NCBI GenBank assembly: GCA_023897205.1
Contig: JAHWDD010000005.1
Coordinates: forward strand, 3,968,001 to 4,032,000
DNA length: 64,000 bases
Source of the DNA: Exophiala sp. HKRS030
Lineage: Eukaryota; Ascomycota; Eurotiomycetes; Chaetothyriales; Herpotrichiellaceae
Reading direction: 5' to 3'
Made by a program: the position numbers and the translations under genes. Below are positions 58,202 through 64,000 of this stretch, piece by piece. Numbering within the stretch: the stretch's first letter is position 1; each line of letters opens with the position of its first letter. Under the pieces are notes generated by a model. That model was not told where the DNA came from and ran no database searches. It saw nothing but the letters and a program-made list of their open reading frames with translations.

Positions 58202-60739
58202 ATGGAACCTTTCAGTGTCGGCGTGGTCTCTGGTATTATCGCCGCGATCATTGCCCTTGTTCAGTTGATTGTTCCTAATCTCCTTGTTGTTATACTTGTC
58301 GCAAATCTACGGGAAGATCAGACGGCGGTGACGTGGTCGGTGGTTTCCCGAGCACTTGGGAATTCACTATGGCCCGTTCTCTTGCGTTCTGACCTGGCCA
58401 CCTCTCGAGGTGTGTCAATGAGAGTCAACTTGATCACTTGGTCAACGCCACTACTCCTGCTCCTCATTGCTGTTGCCGCCGTCGTCACTCCGATCGGTCT
58501 TTATCAAAGCATCATACCAGCAAAAGACACACAACTTGCGACATTTACATACTTGGCCGATTCAGGGACCATGGGTGTCGGGACACCTCCTCGCTCCTCT
58601 CTAGGCTTCTCTCGACAATGCTGGGGTGTAGTCCCACAACAATGTCCTGGGACAACTTATGTGGTCACGTATTCTAGCGACAATACAAGCATAAATGCCA
58701 CGATTGTTAACGACGACTATGATCGAAGAATACCAAAGGTGCTTGCCAATTTATATCAAAGCGGACTCGCTCAACAGCCAGACAGTGTATCTAGCTATTT
58801 CGACATTCAAGCTCGACATTACCAATTCGAAAACCGCGACAGTATCGATAACTCGAGCTACTTGGTAGATACTTTCCGTGCTCTTGGTTCTCTTGTCAAG
58901 GACGATGACATTTCACTCGTTGATGGCTTGATTGTTGATATGCACAACGGAAGAATTGGTTTTCGAAACCATACCGGGCCCAGCGGTTTAAGATATGGGG
59001 CCGAGTGGGATGAAGATATACTCTTCTTCGAGCCGGAGACTGTTTGCGTGAACATGAACATGACGCTAGAGACTCAAGTCAATCCACAGGATTATGTCTA
59101 CAATAGTTCCCAACCTACAGGCTACCTGGTTGACCAGGGTGGTTACGTCAATGTCAACAAGACAAGCCCATACCTTGACGCATGGTTTGAGGATTTGCAA
59201 GATTCTCTAATCAAGGATGGAGATCCAAGTCTCCAAGCAAGGGCTTACAGAGCAGGTTGGTGGACCAACGTTCTCGATATGTACTACTTCAACGTCACCA
59301 AACCTGGCACCAATCGGAGCGCATACCTCACTTCGGAGATCGGACATCGCTTCCCAGTAAACAACACCTACACAGTAACGGACAAAGACAAGATGGTCTT
59401 CGGGGCGTACGAAAGTCTCTTCAGCGGACTGCCCAGTGGGTTCGAATGGTCCAACGGTACAGTCACTTACACCAACTATTCTCTCGATGGGCCTCCGTAT
59501 TGGTCCAACCCTTTCACCATCAGCTCACTCAACTACTCGGATATTGAACCTCTTTGTGGAGCAGCCTTGAGAGGCGACTTTGCCAATCTCACCAACATCG
59601 CTGTCAAATGTGGGCTGATTCTTGGACCGTCAAGACGAGTCGACGGCAACGAAACCCTGGTTGTTCAGCCCGGTTCTTGGTGGACAAGACCATTGTACTC
59701 TTGTGCAAGCACCACCAAGATCTCCATCAAGAATGTTCATTTCCGCTACAACTCTAGTAACCATGACGGCTTGAAGTCGTTGGACGTAGTGAGTATCAAA
59801 GACAAAATATACCAGAATGAGTCCGCGATGCCGCTCTGGGGCGTCGAGAATGCCAATATGACTTTACGCGACCTCGATCCTTTCTGGGGATTGATATCTC
59901 CAGACCTTCAGCACAGTGTCAATCTATCCGTCATTCGCGCCGATCACTTGTACGTCCCCGCCTCGACCGGAAGTACTTGGGACATTGGACTGGATGGCAT
60001 CGGGCTTGATTTCAATCCCGGTGTTGGCGGACCTGCCCGCATCTGGAGCGAAGTCTACAAAGGATATCAATCAGTGGATGGTGTGGACTACTCTGGCGCC
60101 AACGATCTTGCCCTTCATTCGAAATGGCTTGATCTATCTCGGAATACCACAGGCACCGCGAAGATTGCCAATCTCATCTGGACTGACTACGCAACGAACT
60201 ACTTCGTCGGCACCAGGAGCTGGCTCCAACCGCGTGACCAATTGCCACCCAACCTTCAACGCCGCCGAAAGCGAGACGACACAGTTGACAACTCAGACGC
60301 TTCTTCGGCGCAAGTCGCCGTCCATGTTTACGAACTGCGCATCCGCTACCACTGGGTCTACGGCATCCCAGCCGCACTATGTCTCGCCGTCTCTCTCGCC
60401 ATCTTCCTCGCCGCAGCGGCAGCTGTACTCTCACGACGCGCCAGCATAAGCCGTATCCGCCATTATCTTTGGAATCTCTCTGCTGGTCGGATGTTGGGCT
60501 CGTTCTTGTTCCCCGGACAGAGTGTCGTTCAGGCAGACACGCGAACGTGGATCGATCAGGTTGGTAAGAGAAATGTGCAGATCTTCGAGACTCCTGGTGA
60601 GCCGACCAAGATCGGGTCGGGACCTCAGACCTATTCGGCCCTTAATCAAGACGAGTCTGCAGATGCGACCGTTGTCACTGGTGTTGAATATGGGAAAGTC
60701 GACAGCTCGGCAACAAAGGCACGGGTCAGCTTATCATGA
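58202..60739 (+). CDS. large membrane glycoprotein of unknown function, 845 aa
   Basis: Single-exon gene from an ATG at 58202. Two N-terminal helices (about residues 7-33 and 76-102) bracket a short cytoplasmic loop. They are followed by an outside domain of about 600 residues with more than twenty N-x-S/T sequons and scattered Cys (for example RQCWGVVPQQCPGTT). A final helix at about 718-745 (ALCLAVSLAIFLAAAAAVLS) leads to a 100-residue cytoplasmic tail. I recognise it as a common uncharacterised ascomycete architecture, not a named family. The layout resembles the protein encoded at 29.2-31.5 kb, though I see no clear sequence similarity between them. Confidence 0.85.
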   Translation: MEPFSVGVVSGIIAAIIALVQLIVPNLLVVILVANLREDQTAVTWSVVSRALGNSLWPVLLRSDLATSRGVSMRVNLITWSTPLLLLLIAVAAVVTPIGLYQSIIPAKDTQLATFTYLADSGTMGVGTPPRSSLGFSRQCWGVVPQQCPGTTYVVTYSSDNTSINATIVNDDYDRRIPKVLANLYQSGLAQQPDSVSSYFDIQARHYQFENRDSIDNSSYLVDTFRALGSLVKDDDISLVDGLIVDMHNGRIGFRNHTGPSGLRYGAEWDEDILFFEPETVCVNMNMTLETQVNPQDYVYNSSQPTGYLVDQGGYVNVNKTSPYLDAWFEDLQDSLIKDGDPSLQARAYRAGWWTNVLDMYYFNVTKPGTNRSAYLTSEIGHRFPVNNTYTVTDKDKMVFGAYESLFSGLPSGFEWSNGTVTYTNYSLDGPPYWSNPFTISSLNYSDIEPLCGAALRGDFANLTNIAVKCGLILGPSRRVDGNETLVVQPGSWWTRPLYSCASTTKISIKNVHFRYNSSNHDGLKSLDVVSIKDKIYQNESAMPLWGVENANMTLRDLDPFWGLISPDLQHSVNLSVIRADHLYVPASTGSTWDIGLDGIGLDFNPGVGGPARIWSEVYKGYQSVDGVDYSGANDLALHSKWLDLSRNTTGTAKIANLIWTDYATNYFVGTRSWLQPRDQLPPNLQRRRKRDDTVDNSDASSAQVAVHVYELRIRYHWVYGIPAALCLAVSLAIFLAAAAAVLSRRASISRIRHYLWNLSAGRMLGSFLFPGQSVVQADTRTWIDQVGKRNVQIFETPGEPTKIGSGPQTYSALNQDESADATVVTGVEYGKVDSSATKARVSLS

Positions 60740-61567
60740 AAGTAATGAATCCACGATGGTTAGGCTACATATGAAATAGATCAACCAGTATTTGCTCTAG
60801 CTTATAAACGCAGAAAACCAGAGGCCCAAGTGTATAGTCTATTGTATGAGTAGATGTTCACGTGCGCTTGGCTAGCTTGCAGTTCGAAGGCCTTATGCTT
60901 GCATATGATTTATGCAAAGTTAACAGCCGGGTTGTTGACCGGCACTCCTATCAACCTGATAGGATGAACTATCCTCGGACCACGCAACTTTGTTGCGATG
61001 TCGCCCGTGTCTGGCAACCTTGTCTGACAAGGCAACCAGTCCCCTGGGTTGAAGGTTGATTCTTGACATCTGTAAATACTCCACAAACCTCCTTAGCGGT
61101 ACATTTGCCCGAGGTTCGACGGTCGAGGGGTTGTCTTTCCCCTCTAAGTTTTCGGCGTGCTGAAGTGAGAGCTTCATACGCTTACTTACACTTTGCAGCA
61201 CCGGCCTTGATGGCCTCGTTGCGGGGAATGACCCTCGGTGCCTTGATATCGCCTTTGTCTGTGCAAGTCTTCCGCAATGAAAGCCTCCAACGTAGCGAGC
61301 TAGTTAGAGCTGCCGAGATGGTCACCGAAGTGTTTGACAGTTGTCAATGCCGAGGACAGGCGAGTCTGTTTGGTTTATATGCTGAAGCAAAGCGAATACT
61401 TCTATCTTGATCAGTCTCAGCTTGTTATACTGCACATTGCACTAAATCGAGGAAGTTACACACGGCGTGTCGCATTTACACCCTGTCTGATTCGTGGCCG
61501 TCATTCGAGTATTGTCGCTGTACCACAGAGAAATCCAGGATAGCACTATTTCAAAAACGAATAAATC
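60740..61567. other. intergenic region, no gene seen
   Basis: About 830 bases upstream of the alcohol dehydrogenase gene. No supported frame. Confidence 0.55.
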
Positions 61568-63029
61568 ATGTCTTCGGCTCCCACAATACCCAAGACTATG
61601 CTTGCATGGCAGAAGCACAATCCGAGCAGTACGCCAGTAAGCTCTACCAATCCTGGACAGGAGTGCATTCTGGCTTTCACGATCTGCGGCCTCCTTTCTA
61701 TCAACTATCCACCCCAACACCTCTCGGAACTATGTCTCAAAAGGTAGTGCTGATTGAATGCTTGATGTAGGTCCGCGTAGAAGTGCCGGTTCCAAGTGTC
61801 AGTGAGGATGGACTTTTAGTGAAGATTCACGCCGCGGGAGGTATATCATGCCCTTCAACCCACTCTTGCCTGGCATGGTTGAGTGCTTGAAGTCTACCAA
61901 GGGGGCTGACAAGATTGTCCTCATTAGTCTGCCACAGCGATATTGCCATCCTCAATATTCCCAACATAATAGAGGGCGCTGAGGACAAGCTTACACTGGT
62001 ACGTCGCTAGCTTCTGTCACCTCAAACACTCGAGATTCCAGCCGGATACGGCATTTCACTATCACTACCTTGCAAGATCTATGGATACTGATCACCGCTA
62101 CCAGGGCCACGAAGGCGCCGGCGAGATAGTTGCGGTCGGGTCGGCGGTGAAGGGTTTCGCAGTCGGAGAAATGATTGCAGTACTCTCGGTGCCGGGATGT
62201 GCGAGGGCCGAATGTGCAGAATGCAGCAGAGGTGTGCCACAGATCTGCGTCAGCGGAGAGCGTTATGGTCTCGCCAACCACGGATCATTCGCACCGTACA
62301 TTGCCATCAAATCGTGGTCAGCCGTCAAACTTCCGAAAGGCGTGAGCGCATCGCAAGGGGCAGTCGCCACCGACGCCGTGATGACTGCATACCACGCTGT
62401 CGTACAAAAGGCAAAAGCTAAGAAGGAAGATGCGGTCGTGCTGTATGGTCTCGGCGGGCTAGGGTTCAATGCTTTACAGGTTCTGCTGCACATTGGTGCT
62501 AGGGTCATCGCAGTTGACCGGAGGCAGGAAGTCCTCGATGAGGCTGTCAGATTCGGTGTGAAACAGGAGGACGCTGTCCGGCCGATACGGCTGATGTTGC
62601 AGCATGGATTGCCGAGAAGGGGATCATTGTCGATAAAGTGATAGACTTTGTGGGAACACGCGACTCGTTCAAGGCTTCACAGAGTCTAGGTGAGCGCAGT
62701 GGCTTTGCATGCCCTCTCCCTTTATGATTGTACAACTGACATGGTTTTTCAACGACTTTAGTTCGCCTTGCAGGCACCATTGTGGTGGTCGGCTTGCTGG
62801 AAGCGGAATTAACTCTGTATAGTTTTGTTTCGCTTACTAAAGCGCTCAACATTTTCTGCAGTTTTGGAGGCACATATTCAGACGTGGAGGCTGGTCTCGA
62901 CTTGATTGCAAAGGGGTCATCAAGCCACAAATCGAGACTGGGAGTCTGGCTGATTTCCCAAAGGTTTTGGCCGACTTGCACGAGGGCAAGATTAAGAGTC
63001 GGATTGTTCTACTTCCCGAAGGCTTGTAG
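61568..63029 (+). CDS. zinc-dependent alcohol dehydrogenase (MDR family), two one-base frameshifts in the assembly
   Basis: Exons 61568-61636, 61771-61840, 61928-61998, 62042-62689 and 62762-63029. With two bases restored it encodes 375 residues. Motifs in order: MLAWQKHNPSS, LLVKIHAAGVCHSDIAIL (catalytic Cys and His), GHEGAGEIVAVG, a structural-zinc lobe, AVATDAVMTAYHAV, and the Rossmann loop VLYGLGGLGFNALQVL. Restoring a C at 62578-62579 gives EDAVPADTADVAAWIAEKG, and restoring a G at 62913-62916 gives LIAKGVIKPQIETGSLADF and a normal C-terminus LPEGL. The four lobe cysteines are spaced x4, x2, x7 instead of the usual x2, x2, x7. The exon 4 start adds PDTAFHYHYLARS before the GHEG motif, longer than relatives; this junction is the least certain. 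Confidence 0.83.
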
Positions 63030-63390
63030 ACAAAGTCTGCTTGCAGTGAATTTTGCATGATGGCCCGTAGGACAATTCGCCTTATGCAGAGCCATGCATT
63101 GCAATGACGAATCAAGACCTATCCCGTAAATTCTTTGAATTGTCAACGAATAACTGTTGGATTGTTGCAACAAAGTTGGCGGGAGAAAATTACCACTCGA
63201 TCGGCAATGATCTACAAGTCGTGCGCCAAAATTTATGTTAAAATGGTTTCGATTTTACTTAGGAACAATGTCACCTATCAATCAGCTAGGTAGTTTCAAT
63301 CACTCCGTTGTACGCTTGCTAAAATGCAGACTTTCCACCAATCACTATTCATGACCTACATTGAAAACTGTCCTACTCATATGGCACCTT
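63030..63390. other. intergenic region, no gene seen
   Basis: About 360 AT-rich bases between convergent genes; likely both 3' UTRs. Confidence 0.6.
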
Positions 63391-64000
63391 CTATCCAATT
63401 TTCTTCTCGATTTTCCTGAAAAATTTCCCAACTCCTTTCTCGAGTTTTTCGGCATTGCTGGGCTTGTGCTGCTGTGATGTGCTTGAAGTCCGATGCGGCC
63501 GTGAGGAGGAATGATGATGCCGTTGTTCTGCTTCGGTGGGTTGGTAAAATTGGTTGTGGACATCATATGGGTTTCCTGCTGTGGCTGGAGGTGCATATGG
63601 TTGCTGCTGACCTGGGGTTGTTGTGGAGTTTGTGATGCATATTGATAATTCGAATACCCGCCACCCAGCGCGCCGGCTTGGCCAGGTTGCGGTGGATTCG
63701 GTTGTCGACCAGCCGCGAGATAGTCAGGATATTGAGGTTGGACATGAGCCAGAGGTTTATGGGGCTGGCCACTGTTGATGCTATTGTAGAATTGAGTGCC
63801 TGGCGTCTGCACGGGGGCTGTTGTCCCAAAAGGTGGGCATTCGGATCGCTTGAGCTCGGTGTATATGCCTGCGCTGCAATTGAGGGATGTCGACTATCAT
63901 TTGAGCTAGTTGCGCTGGTGGGAGGCAGTCCGAAACTCTGTGTTCCGGAAGTTCTAGGCGATACTTGAGGCGGAGGCGACACTGCTTGTGGTCCAAATGA
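63391..64000 (-). CDS. low-complexity Pro/Gln/Ser-rich protein, C-terminal part (cut by right edge), two one-base frameshifts
   Basis: The frame enters from the right edge as SFGPQAVSPPPQVSPRTSG and continues through Pro/Gln/Ser/Asn-rich sequence. It breaks at the five-G run 63813-63817 (one more base joins HLLGQQP to PVQTPGTQFYNS) and again at CC 63520-63521. One more base there gives HHHSSSRPHRTSSTSQQ and then a charged helix EKLEKGVGKFFRKIEKKIG before a stop at 63391. The composition is unlike an enzyme. The short amphipathic Lys-rich C-terminus is the only structured-looking part. Identity is unknown; the start lies outside the window. Confidence 0.6.

Noticed and set aside
8512..63817. 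Programmed -1 ribosomal frameshifting as the cause of the nine frame breaks
   Set aside because: Re-reading one base would restore each frame, but the sites share no slippery heptamer, occur in unrelated genes and cluster by region, which fits sequencing error better.

Overview
This is a stretch of nuclear genome from a filamentous ascomycete (Pezizomycotina). The signs are many short introns (about 45-75 nt, GT..AG, with CTNAC-like branch sites), two HET-domain proteins, two Zn2Cys6 regulators, fungal MFS families, a GPI-type PEBP-like protein and a DUF7053 protein. I cannot place it more narrowly from sequence alone. Gene boundaries below are spliced by eye; several starts differ from the longest open frame because that frame opens with GTG or TTG rather than ATG.

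Layout. From 1 to 22.4 kb the window is mostly conserved housekeeping: proteasome ATPase Rpt4 (cut by the left edge), enolase, eIF3 subunit j, the beta subunit of geranylgeranyltransferase I, a DUF7053 protein, a large PX-PH-RhoGAP protein behind a 3.8 kb non-coding stretch, and a DHA1/Hol1-like MFS transporter. GGTase-I prenylates Rho-type GTPases and the RhoGAP switches them off, so two genes here touch the same polarity pathway. From 23 to 48 kb the content is accessory: an 893-aa HET protein, a secreted phosphodiesterase-jacalin protein, a large glycosylated membrane protein, an F-box-like Cys-rich protein, a Zn2Cys6 regulator, a PEBP-like cell-surface protein, a small Ifi-6-16 family gene and a HET protein with C-terminal membrane helices. 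From 48 to 58 kb is a possible catabolic group: a SnoaL-oxidoreductase fusion, a Zn2Cys6/fungal_trans regulator, a GH125-like glycosidase and a divergent ACS-family (Dal5/Tna1-type) transporter. From 58 to 64 kb are a second large membrane glycoprotein, a zinc alcohol dehydrogenase and a low-complexity protein cut by the right edge.

Two observations stand out. First, nine places in seven otherwise healthy genes need exactly one extra base, always in or beside a G/C run, to stay in frame. That is best explained by homopolymer under-calling in the assembly, not by pseudogenes. Second, an Ifi-6-16 (ISG12/IFI6-like) gene lies tail to tail with a membrane-anchored HET gene. Both families are linked to cell death elsewhere, which makes this pair the most attractive candidate for an undescribed system. 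No tRNA, rRNA, CRISPR array or intact transposon was seen.
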